Source: CAZADH01 sp964483805
GTDB taxonomy: Bacteria > Muiribacteriota > Ozemobacteria > Ozemobacterales > Ozemobacteraceae
Length of the DNA stretch: 42,563 nt
Assembly (NCBI GenBank): GCA_964483805.1
Contig: CAZADH010000016.1
Coordinates: forward strand, 1 to 42,563
Direction of reading: 5' to 3'
Part shown: positions 22,347 to 29,401 of the stretch, in pieces
How positions within the stretch are numbered: position 1 is the first letter of the stretch
Layout: the number at the start of each line of letters is the position of its first letter
The notes under the pieces: model-generated
Database searches by the model: none
The model's input: only the letters and a program-made list of their open reading frames with translations
Told to the model about the DNA's origin: nothing
Program-made: the position numbers and the translations under genes

Positions 22347-23333
22347 CTACGTGTGGTAGGTCTCGACGCGGCGGAATACGGAGGCGTTCTCTTTCACCCA
22401 GGCCAGCGTTTGGCGGAGTCCTTCTTCGAGCGTGATGGCAGGGCGCCACCCCAGTTCAGTTTGCGCCAGCGTGGCATCGCCGATGAGGGCGCGGACCTCT
22501 GAACGCTCGGGGCGGATGCGTTGCGCATCGGTTTCGAGGCCGGCGGTGTTGCCCGCCAGATCGAGAATGACCTTGGCGAGGTCGCCAATGGTGATGCCGC
22601 GGCCGGTGGCGAAGTTGTAAACCCGGCCATCGGCGACCCCGCTTTCAGCCGCTGCGACAAAGGCGGCTGTGGTGTTGGCGACGAAGTTGAGGTCACGCAC
22701 CGGCGAGGTGTCGCCAATCTTGACGGGTTTGCCCGTCAATGCCTGAACCATGATGGTCGGGATGACGGCGCGCATCGACTGCCGCGGGCCGAAGGTATTG
22801 AAGGGGCGAACCACCACGACCGGCAGCTCGAACGAGCGGGCGTACGATTGCGCGAGGGCGTCGGCCGCGACCTTGCTGGCCGCATACGGTGATTGTGGCT
22901 GCAAAGGGTGGGTCTCGGGCATCGGAGTATGCAGCGCGGTGCCGTAAACCTCGGATGTCGAGGTGACGAGAACCTTACTTATCTTGTATTTACGTGCTGC
23001 TTCGAGCACGTTGAGCGTGCCGTTGACGTTGGTCTCGATGTAGCTGGCCGGTGCCGTGTACGAATAGGGGATGCCGATGAGCGCGGCGAGGTGAAAGACG
23101 ATGTCGCACTCACTCAACAGGCGATCGACGGCGAACGGGTCGCGGATATCGCCGGCGACCACATGCAATCGGTCGTGGCGGCGGCCGTCGAGAAAGCCCT
23201 CGTCGGCGCGCGAATTGTAGCGGACCAGCGCGGTGACATCGGCACCGAGTGAAACGAGGTGCTCGGTAAGGTGGCTGCCGATGAAGCCACCGGCCCCGGT
23301 AACGACGACGCGGCATTGGTTGAGTGGTTTCAT
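22347..23333 (-). CDS. NAD-dependent 4,6-dehydratase, LegB-like
   Basis: This 328-residue extended-SDR protein has the Rossmann motif 'VVTGAGGFIGSHLTEHLVSL', then 'DIRDPFAVDRLLSECDIVFH', 'LAALIGIPYSYTAPASYIET', 'VTSTSEVYGTA' and the catalytic YxxxK in 'SPYAASK'. The 'AALI-x-IPYSY' and 'TSTSEVYGTA' blocks are characteristic of LegB, the GDP-N-acetylglucosamine 4,6-dehydratase that starts legionaminic acid synthesis. It stops with TAG at 22347-22349. Its ATG overlaps the TGA of the upstream guanylyltransferase gene (23330-23333), so the GDP-sugar-making enzyme and the dehydratase are coupled. UDP-glucose epimerase function is less likely given the context. Confidence 0.88.
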   Translation of the reverse strand: MKPLNQCRVVVTGAGGFIGSHLTEHLVSLGADVTALVRYNSRADEGFLDGRRHDRLHVVAGDIRDPFAVDRLLSECDIVFHLAALIGIPYSYTAPASYIETNVNGTLNVLEAARKYKISKVLVTSTSEVYGTALHTPMPETHPLQPQSPYAASKVAADALAQSYARSFELPVVVVRPFNTFGPRQSMRAVIPTIMVQALTGKPVKIGDTSPVRDLNFVANTTAAFVAAAESGVADGRVYNFATGRGITIGDLAKVILDLAGNTAGLETDAQRIRPERSEVRALIGDATLAQTELGWRPAITLEEGLRQTLAWVKENASVFRRVETYHT

Positions 23334-24406
23334 TTCTGGTCGCTCCTAAAGACACTGTCGAACTCGACTTGCGCTCGCTCGAAATCTTCGAGGCGGCCGA
23401 TGTCGAGCCAGTATTGTTGCAGGGGGAAACAAGTGACGCCGCAACTGGTGCGGATCGCACGGTCGATGAGCGTGGGCATGTCGCACGGTTGACCGGGTTC
23501 GAGCCAGTCGAGAACATCCGGGCTCAGCGCATAGATGCCGGCATTGATGGTCAGGTTCTGGGTCGGCTTCTCTTCGATGCCGACCAGGTCGGTGCCGTGC
23601 AACTGCATGACCCCGTAGGGTACCCGAAACTGGAAATCGCGCACGCAGACGGTGATCATCCGGCCCGACGCGCGGTGAAAATCCATGACGTTGTTGAAGT
23701 TGACCGAGGCGAGAATGTCGCCGTTCATGACCAGGAACGGCGCCGAGGGCCGTTCGGGCAACAGCGACAGTGCGCCCGCTGTGCCGAGGCGCTCTTTCTC
23801 GTGCAGGTAGTTGATCTCGGCTCCGAAGGCGCGACCGTCGCCGAGGTAGGCCTCGATCTTCTCGGCCAGGTAGTTCACGGCCACGACGATGCGACCGTAG
23901 CCGTGGCGCACCAGTTGCGACACGATGGTGCCGATGATCGGTCGGTTGCCGACAGGGAGCAGCGGTTTGGGGGTGCTGCGGGTCAGATCGGCCAACCTCG
24001 TGCCCAGGCCACCGGCCATGATGACGGCAATGTTATCGTGGCGTTCGATCTGCGCCAGTTCGCTCAGCAGTTTCAGCCCGACCACATGCCCCTCGTTGTC
24101 GACGATGGGCAGTTCTTTGATCGAGCGGCGCACCATGAGGACCATCAACTGGTCGTCGGGCGTGTCGAGGCCGGCCGTGGTGGGCGAGGTGTTCATGACC
24201 TGTTCGACNNNNNNNNNNTCGACCGGCGTCTGCAGATCGTGACCACGCAGCAGGGCACGGCGGATGTCGCCGTCGGTGAGGGTGCCGCGCAGGCGACGCC
24301 GCTCGTCGACGACGAGAGCGACCTGCAGCGAACTCCTGTCGATGACGCCAAGTGCCTGCAACACCGTGGTGTTGCCGTGCATCAGGACATGGGAGAAGTT
24401 GGCCAT
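23330..24406 (-). CDS. CBS-domain nucleotidyltransferase, PtmE-like glucosamine-1-phosphate guanylyltransferase; contains assembly gap
   Basis: PtmE-type enzymes make GDP-glucosamine, which directs sugar into legionaminic acid rather than UDP-linked pathways. The first ~120 residues form a CBS pair ('RGTLTDGDIRRALLRGHDLQ' and 'RRSIKELPIVDNEGHVVGLK'). The nucleotidyltransferase domain follows: 'IAVIMAGGLGTRLADLTRST', 'PKPLLPVGNRPI', 'LGTAGALSLL' and 'FLVMNGDIL'. Ten N at 24209-24218 interrupt the CBS region, yet the frame is kept. Both edges of the gap carry GTCGA on the coding strand, and merging them gives T-P-V-E-Q-V-M-N, the family sequence at this position. The gap is therefore probably artificial and the true length about 353 residues. 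AAGG precedes the ATG at 24406. Confidence 0.87.
   Translation of the reverse strand: MANFSHVLMHGNTTVLQALGVIDRSSLQVALVVDERRRLRGTLTDGDIRRALLRGHDLQTPVXXXXVEQVMNTSPTTAGLDTPDDQLMVLMVRRSIKELPIVDNEGHVVGLKLLSELAQIERHDNIAVIMAGGLGTRLADLTRSTPKPLLPVGNRPIIGTIVSQLVRHGYGRIVVAVNYLAEKIEAYLGDGRAFGAEINYLHEKERLGTAGALSLLPERPSAPFLVMNGDILASVNFNNVMDFHRASGRMITVCVRDFQFRVPYGVMQLHGTDLVGIEEKPTQNLTINAGIYALSPDVLDWLEPGQPCDMPTLIDRAIRTSCGVTCFPLQQYWLDIGRLEDFERAQVEFDSVFRSDQK
24209..24218. other. Assembly gap (10 N) inside the PtmE-like gene
   Basis: Ten undetermined bases join two contigs. On the coding strand the flanks end CCGGTCGA and resume GTCGAACAG, sharing GTCGA, so the two contigs probably overlap and no sequence is missing. 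Confidence 0.95.
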
Positions 24407-24423
24407 CGTCTTGCCTTGTTACT

Positions 24424-25479
24424 TCAGCGTTCGCGCAGGTGGGCCCAGGTCAGCGGTGCATCGCACGGCAATATATTGTGCAGACGCATGCCCACGACAT
24501 TGTCGAGCAGATCGGGGGAGACCGCGTTGTCGCCGGCCGCTCGCTTGGCGACCAGGTCGCCGGCAGCGATCACGTGTCCGGGTTCGAGGTCGGTGGTGGC
24601 CACCAACCATTTGCGCACCACTTCACGGGTTGCCTGTTCCACCGCGGCCGGCCGCTTCCGTCCGCTGCCGATGGCTTCTTCGACGCGGCGAATCCGTTGC
24701 ACCATGGTGGCCAGTTCGGCCGGTTCGAGGGATGAACGGTGGTCGGGGCCGGGCAGGTTGCGGTCGAGCGTGAAGTGTTTCTCGATGATGCGTGCTCCGA
24801 GAGCCACTGCCGCCAACACGACTTCATCGCCCAAGGTATGGTCGGAGTAGCCCACCGGATAGTGGGGATAGGCTTGCGCCAGCGTGTGCATGGCCCGCAA
24901 GTTGATTGCTGCGCAGGGGGCGGGATAGGTCGAGACGCAGTGGAGAATGGCGAGGTCGGTGCAACCGCCGGCCTCGAGCGCGGCCACGGCCAGATCGACC
25001 TCGGCGAGCGTCGCCATGCCGGTCGAGACGATGACCGGGCGACCGTATCGGCCGACTTCGCGCAGTAGCGCCAGGTTCGTCAGTTCTCCGGAGCCGAGTT
25101 TGAAGCAGGGGACGCCAAGGGCATCGAGAAACCGGGCGCTGACCGGGTCGAACGGACTCGAAAACGCACAGATGCCGGCGCGCCGGGCCTCGGCGAACAC
25201 GGTACGATGATCGTCCTCGCTCAGTTCGAGGGCGCGCAGCATGGCCAACTGATCGCCGGCGAGGCCGGTGTTCTGTTGCTGATACTCGGCCATGGCGGTG
25301 CCGCGAGCCACCAGATGCTCGGCCTTGAACGTTTGGAACTTGACCGCGTCGGCACCCGCTTGGGCCGCCGCCCGTACGAGCTCAACCGCAAGATCGAGTT
25401 TGCCGTTGTGGTTCACCCCGGCTTCGGCAATGACAAACACCGGGGCCGGGGCGACCAGGGAACGATCAGCGATGTGCAT
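24424..25479 (-). CDS. N-acylneuraminate/legionaminate synthase, NeuB/LegI type
   Basis: NeuB/LegI condenses phosphoenolpyruvate with the free N-acetyl(-diacetamido) sugar to form the nine-carbon acid. The 351-residue protein has the TIM-barrel blocks 'VFVIAEAGVNHNGKLDLAVE', 'AGADAVKFQTFKAEHLVARG', 'PCFKLGSGELTNLALLREVG', 'PVIVSTGMATLAEVD', 'VGYSDHTLGDEVVLAAVALG' and 'IIEKHFTLDRNLPGPDH'. The C-terminal SAF (antifreeze-like) domain is at about residues 285-345 ('RKWLVATTDLEPGHVIAAGD'). It lies 17 bases upstream of the guanylyltransferase gene on the same strand, with an AT-rich, Shine-Dalgarno-less leader (25480-25521). Together with the NeuC- and NeuA-like genes it gives the last three enzymes to the CMP-sugar. 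Confidence 0.93.
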   Translation of the reverse strand: MHIADRSLVAPAPVFVIAEAGVNHNGKLDLAVELVRAAAQAGADAVKFQTFKAEHLVARGTAMAEYQQQNTGLAGDQLAMLRALELSEDDHRTVFAEARRAGICAFSSPFDPVSARFLDALGVPCFKLGSGELTNLALLREVGRYGRPVIVSTGMATLAEVDLAVAALEAGGCTDLAILHCVSTYPAPCAAINLRAMHTLAQAYPHYPVGYSDHTLGDEVVLAAVALGARIIEKHFTLDRNLPGPDHRSSLEPAELATMVQRIRRVEEAIGSGRKRPAAVEQATREVVRKWLVATTDLEPGHVIAAGDLVAKRAAGDNAVSPDLLDNVVGMRLHNILPCDAPLTWAHLRER

Positions 25480-25521
25480 TAAATATATGTATGTTGGTGT
25501 TACGTTGTCTGTATTGTTGGC

Positions 25522-26037
25522 TCAATAGGTGATGAGGCTGAAGACCTTCTCGCCGGCGAGTTTCTCGCGGCCTTTGAGAAACGCGAGCTCGACGACGAAC
25601 GCGACCTCGATGACCTCGGCGCCCAAATCGCGAATCAGTTCGGCGCCGGCTTTGGCGGTGCCGCCGGTGGCGATCAGATCGTCGACGAGGACGACGCGGT
25701 CGCCCTTCTTCAGGGCATCTTCGTGGATCTCGATGGCGTCTTTGCCGTACTCGAGCAGATACTCGCGTTTGCGCTTTTTGTAGGGCAGCTTGCCCGGTTT
25801 GCGCAACGGCACGAAGCCGACGCCCATCGCGAGGGCGAGGGCGGCGCCGAAAATGAAGCCCCGCGATTCGACCCCGACGATGTGGGTGGGTTTCTGAGTT
25901 GCATAACGTGCGGCCAGGGTCTTGATGACGGTGGCCAGCGCTGGGCCGTCGGCCAGCACCGGGGTAATGTCTTTGAACATGATGCCGGGCTTGGGGAAAT
26001 CCGGAACGTCGCGGATGAGTGACTTGACGCGATCCAT
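25522..26037 (-). CDS. apt: Adenine phosphoribosyltransferase
   Basis: Apt salvages adenine with PRPP to AMP in the cytoplasm. The 171-residue protein has family blocks 'IRDVPDFPKPGIMFKDITPV', 'HIVGVESRGFIFGAALALAM' and the PRPP-binding loop 'VVLVDDLIATGGTAKAGAEL', at normal length. AGGAGG lies four bases before ATG 26037. It follows the HEAT-repeat gene on the same strand; the association looks positional rather than functional. Confidence 0.97.
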   Translation of the reverse strand: MDRVKSLIRDVPDFPKPGIMFKDITPVLADGPALATVIKTLAARYATQKPTHIVGVESRGFIFGAALALAMGVGFVPLRKPGKLPYKKRKREYLLEYGKDAIEIHEDALKKGDRVVLVDDLIATGGTAKAGAELIRDLGAEVIEVAFVVELAFLKGREKLAGEKVFSLITY

Positions 26038-26114
26038 GTTGCCTCCTGGGAGTCTGATGGTGGTACCGGCAATCCTCGCCTCGGCCCTTTGGCGAACCGG
26101 AGACAGGGAGCAGT

Positions 26115-27671
26115 TCAGGGGGTGGACGGTTTGGGCGCCTGGCTTTCGCGAACGCGGTCAGCAAGCCGCTGCCACGTCTTGTGAAACCCCTCGAGTTCGA
26201 GCGGTCGGAAATCGTCTTCGGGGTCGTCCATGCGGGAAAACGCGCGCTTGCCCAGTTGCAGGAAGATCTCGTCTTTCTTCTTGTTGTAGCGGTCGACCTG
26301 GTCGCTCTGTTTCTTCTTCTCGGGTGCACGCGAGAACATGTTCTTCAGATTGGCGAAGAAACCGGTTTCGGCCTGCTCTTTCTTTTCTTCTTCGCTGTAT
26401 TTCTGAATGAAGAAGTTCATCCGCAATACTTCGTGGCACAGGGTAAGTAGTTCGCTGAGTTTGACGTCACCACGTTGGTACATCTCGAAGACGACTCGGC
26501 CCGCTTCTTTGGCCAGTTCTTCCTGCTCTTTGGCGACGTCGGTGAGAGAGAACCGGACCTGCGCTCCACCTGAAAGGGGAGCGGTCGCTTCGTCTTTGCC
26601 TTTGCGGAAGAACTGCGTAACCGTGCTGGCGAGATCGGCTTTCTCTGCCGGTTTCTTGGCGCCACCCGGTCTCGGGCCGGTGCGTCCCATGATTGATGCC
26701 TTGCCGGAAACGCCGGCGCCGGAAGCGCCCTCTGGCAGCGGTTGTTCTTTGACGATGGTCGACGCAGGAACCTGACCGCCGAACTTCTCTTCGATCAGTT
26801 TCAGCGCCTTGGCAGCCGCTGAGCGCATCGGTTCGGCCTGGGTCGTGGTGTGCTTGAGGAACCCGTGCACGGTGAGATCGTGGAAGTTGGCCAGGGCAAC
26901 AATTGCTTTTACGCGGGTGTCGGGCGGGGCCGAGGTGGCGGTTTCGATCAGCAACTGAATCGACTCGCCGGCGCGGATGTGGGACAGCGCGTAGATGGCA
27001 CTGCTCTTCATCCATTCTTCGGCGGCCTGCAACATCTTGCGCAACACGGCAAACACCTTGCCCTCGCCGAAACTCGACAACGCCTTGGCGGCGGCTGCAC
27101 GAATGCGGTTGTCGGGATCTTCGAGACACGGGAAGAGCGACGGGATCGCCTCGTCGGCGCCGATACGCTCGAGGGCCTCGATGGTGTTCGAGCGTACGCG
27201 GCCGTCGGGGTCGTTGAGAAACCCGGAAAGGACAGCGGCTTCCTCGCGGCCGAGCATGCCTCCCAGGGTACTGACCAGGGTGGCGCGCACGAACTCGTTG
27301 GTTTCGCTTTTCAGCATGGCAACGAGGTGGTCTTTGTGTTCGACCTTCTTCTCTTGCCCGATCTTCATCAGTGCCGCGATGCGTTCCTCGAAATCGTCGC
27401 TCGCCAGCGAGGCATGGAGGTCACTCAGCGGCAGGGCCGGCCGGGTGTCCTCGAGAGCCGATTCGTCTTTGAACCGGCCGAGTGCTTTGCGGGCGAAGAA
27501 GCGCACCGAAATGTTCTTGTCGTGTGTCGCTCCGCGCAGCGCCTCGAGCACCTTCGTGCGCACGTCGGGATCGGGGATCTCGATCTTGACCAGGGTCATG
27601 GCTGCGAGCGTGCGCAGGTCTTCATCGGGATTGGCCAGGTCACGCAGGAGCCGTTTGATGTTGAGATCCAC
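26115..27671 (-). CDS. HEAT-repeat protein
   Basis: The first ~300 of 518 residues are tandem HEAT/PBS-lyase-like helical repeats: 'LANPDEDLRTLAAMTLVKIE', 'LNDPDGRVRSNTIEALERIG', 'LEDPDNRIRAAAAKALSSFG' and 'STLGGMLGREEAAVL'. Such arrays are protein-protein scaffolds. A linker rich in Gly, Pro and Lys (about residues 310-345) leads to a helical C-terminal domain with a Lys/Glu-rich segment ('KKKQSDQVDRYNKKKDEIFL') that I cannot assign. There is no signal peptide or transmembrane segment. The start is GTG 27671 with AGAGG six bases upstream. It lies 27 bases downstream of proS and is probably co-transcribed with it. Its partner is unknown. Confidence 0.88.
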   Translation of the reverse strand: MDLNIKRLLRDLANPDEDLRTLAAMTLVKIEIPDPDVRTKVLEALRGATHDKNISVRFFARKALGRFKDESALEDTRPALPLSDLHASLASDDFEERIAALMKIGQEKKVEHKDHLVAMLKSETNEFVRATLVSTLGGMLGREEAAVLSGFLNDPDGRVRSNTIEALERIGADEAIPSLFPCLEDPDNRIRAAAAKALSSFGEGKVFAVLRKMLQAAEEWMKSSAIYALSHIRAGESIQLLIETATSAPPDTRVKAIVALANFHDLTVHGFLKHTTTQAEPMRSAAAKALKLIEEKFGGQVPASTIVKEQPLPEGASGAGVSGKASIMGRTGPRPGGAKKPAEKADLASTVTQFFRKGKDEATAPLSGGAQVRFSLTDVAKEQEELAKEAGRVVFEMYQRGDVKLSELLTLCHEVLRMNFFIQKYSEEEKKEQAETGFFANLKNMFSRAPEKKKQSDQVDRYNKKKDEIFLQLGKRAFSRMDDPEDDFRPLELEGFHKTWQRLADRVRESQAPKPSTP

Positions 27672-27698
27672 GTTATACCTCTGTTGTATTGCAGTTTT

Positions 27699-29141
27699 TC
27701 AGTACGCCCGCGCGACAAAAACCTGGCGCCGGCCCGATTGGCTACAGACCGCGCAAACGCCGTCGACCGGGCGATCTTGCAGGCACCGGATGGTGGCGCC
27801 GGCCTCGGTTTTATACTTGTCTTCGCAGGCAGGGGCACCACACCACGCCAGGTCGGCCATGCCGCGCTTGTCTTTGATGATCTCGACGAACTCCGCAAAC
27901 GTCGTGGCAGGGAAGATCTTGCGGTCGCGCTCTGTCTTGGCCTGGTCGAACAAACCTTGTTGAATACCGGCGAACAGTTCGGGAAGGCGTGTGGCCAACT
28001 CGGTTTCGGGAACGAACAACTTCTCTTGTGTGTCGCGGCGGACCAGGCAGACCTGTTTCTTTTCGAGGTCTTTCTGGCCGATCTCGAGGCGCAAAGGCAC
28101 GCCCATCATTTCGTATTCGGCGTATTTCCAGCCCGGTTTGTACTCGCTGCGGTCGTCGAGGTGCACGCGCAGGCCCATGCTGGCCAACAGGCCACGCAGC
28201 TCCCGCGCTTTGGCGAGTACCGGTTCGGGGTCTTTGTAAACGATGGGAACGATGACCACCTGGGTTGGGGCGATGCGGGGAGGCAGTCGCAAACCGCGAT
28301 CGTCGCCGTGCACCATGATCAGGGCGCCGACAATACGGGTCGACATGCCCCACGAGGTTGTCCAGACATGCTTGCGCTGACCGTCATCGTCGAGGAAGTT
28401 GATGTCGAAAGCCTTGGCGAAATTCTGGCCCAGATCGTGTGAAGTGCCGCTCTGCAGCGCCTGGCCATCGGGCATCAGCGCTTCGATCGTGTAGGTGCTG
28501 ACCGCGCCGGCGAATTTCTCTTTCTGGCTCTTTTCGCCGGTGACCAGCGGAATCGCGAGATCACCTTCGACGAACTGGCGGTAGACGCCAAGCATTGTCA
28601 TGACCTCTTCGATCGCGTTGCCGTGGGTGCGGTGAGCGGTGTGGCCTTCTTGCCAGAGGAACTCGGTGGTGCGCAGGAAAGGACGGGTGACCTTTTCCCA
28701 ACGCACCACGTTGGCCCATTGGTTGATCAGTACGGGCAGATCGCGATAGCTGCTGATCCATTTGGCATACATGTGACCGATGATGGCTTCGCTGGTCGGT
28801 CGAATGGCCAGGCGTTCTTCGAGGTCTTCCTTGCCGCCCTTGGTGACCCACGCGACCTCGGGGGCAAAACCCTCGACATGCTCGGCTTCTCTGGTCAGGA
28901 AGCTCTCGGGAATGAACAACGGGAAATACGCGTTTTGATGCCCGAGGCGTTTGAACTCGGCGTCGAGTTTGGCTTGAATAGCTTCCCATATTGCGTAACC
29001 GTAGGGACGAATGACCATACAGCCCTTGACCGGCGCATAGTCGGCGAGGCGCCCCTTGAGGACGACATCGGTATACCACCGCGATATGTCGTGCGACTTG
29101 GGCGTGATCGCGTCGAGGGGCCGGTTCTTGGGTTCGCTCAT
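27699..29141 (-). CDS. proS: Prolyl-tRNA synthetase, archaeal/eukaryotic (ProS3) type
   Basis: ProRS charges tRNA-Pro. The 480-residue enzyme has class II motif 2 in 'VVRWEKVTRPFLRTTEFLWQ' followed by 'EGHTAHRTHGNAIEEV', motif 3 in 'VHGDDRGLRLPPRIAPTQVV', and an anticodon-binding domain. The C-terminal zinc-type extension has 'WCGAPACEDKYK' and ends 'VFVARAY' with a terminal Tyr, the hallmark of the archaeal/eukaryotic-like form; it lacks the bacterial-type editing insertion. I chose ATG 29141 ('MSEPKNRPLDAITPKSHDIS') because homology starts there and AAGG lies just upstream. The frame extends further 5' but with no ProRS similarity, and it overlaps the promoter at 29202-29230. Confidence 0.96.
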   Translation of the reverse strand: MSEPKNRPLDAITPKSHDISRWYTDVVLKGRLADYAPVKGCMVIRPYGYAIWEAIQAKLDAEFKRLGHQNAYFPLFIPESFLTREAEHVEGFAPEVAWVTKGGKEDLEERLAIRPTSEAIIGHMYAKWISSYRDLPVLINQWANVVRWEKVTRPFLRTTEFLWQEGHTAHRTHGNAIEEVMTMLGVYRQFVEGDLAIPLVTGEKSQKEKFAGAVSTYTIEALMPDGQALQSGTSHDLGQNFAKAFDINFLDDDGQRKHVWTTSWGMSTRIVGALIMVHGDDRGLRLPPRIAPTQVVIVPIVYKDPEPVLAKARELRGLLASMGLRVHLDDRSEYKPGWKYAEYEMMGVPLRLEIGQKDLEKKQVCLVRRDTQEKLFVPETELATRLPELFAGIQQGLFDQAKTERDRKIFPATTFAEFVEIIKDKRGMADLAWCGAPACEDKYKTEAGATIRCLQDRPVDGVCAVCSQSGRRQVFVARAY

Positions 29142-29201
29142 GGTGCCTTGGTCGGGTCCTTCCGTGGGCCGTGGTGAATACTGAGCGGCCGCGTTGGGGC
29201 T

Positions 29202-29230
29202 ATTATAGGAATGCCTCCGGGTGCTGTCAA
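29202..29230 (-). promoter_or_regulatory. Consensus sigma70 promoter of proS
   Basis: On the - strand TTGACA (29230-29225), a 17-base spacer and TATAAT (29207-29202) match the housekeeping consensus at all twelve positions. Predicted transcription start is near 29195, leaving a leader of about 54 bases before ATG 29141. Confidence 0.85.
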
Positions 29231-29324
29231 GGCGCCGATCATGGTGAGATTGCGCATCGACAGCGGTTGCAGACGGCAAATGCCCACTGCATGCGTCCGA
29301 GGCGGGGTGATACGCATATTTCAT

Positions 29325-29353
29325 TTGTTGTTCACGCCACGGTGTGCTATGAT
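29325..29353 (+). promoter_or_regulatory. Extended -10 promoter of the WbpM-like gene
   Basis: TTGTTG (29325-29330), 17 bases, then TATGAT (29348-29353) preceded by TGC, an extended -10 element. The start would be about 29360, some 40 bases before ATG 29402. It is back to back with the proS promoter. Confidence 0.65.
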
Positions 29354-29401
29354 GCTGGCGGATTTTTCTGCATTCTGGGGGATTTTTCGCGAGGTGGGCG
29401 C

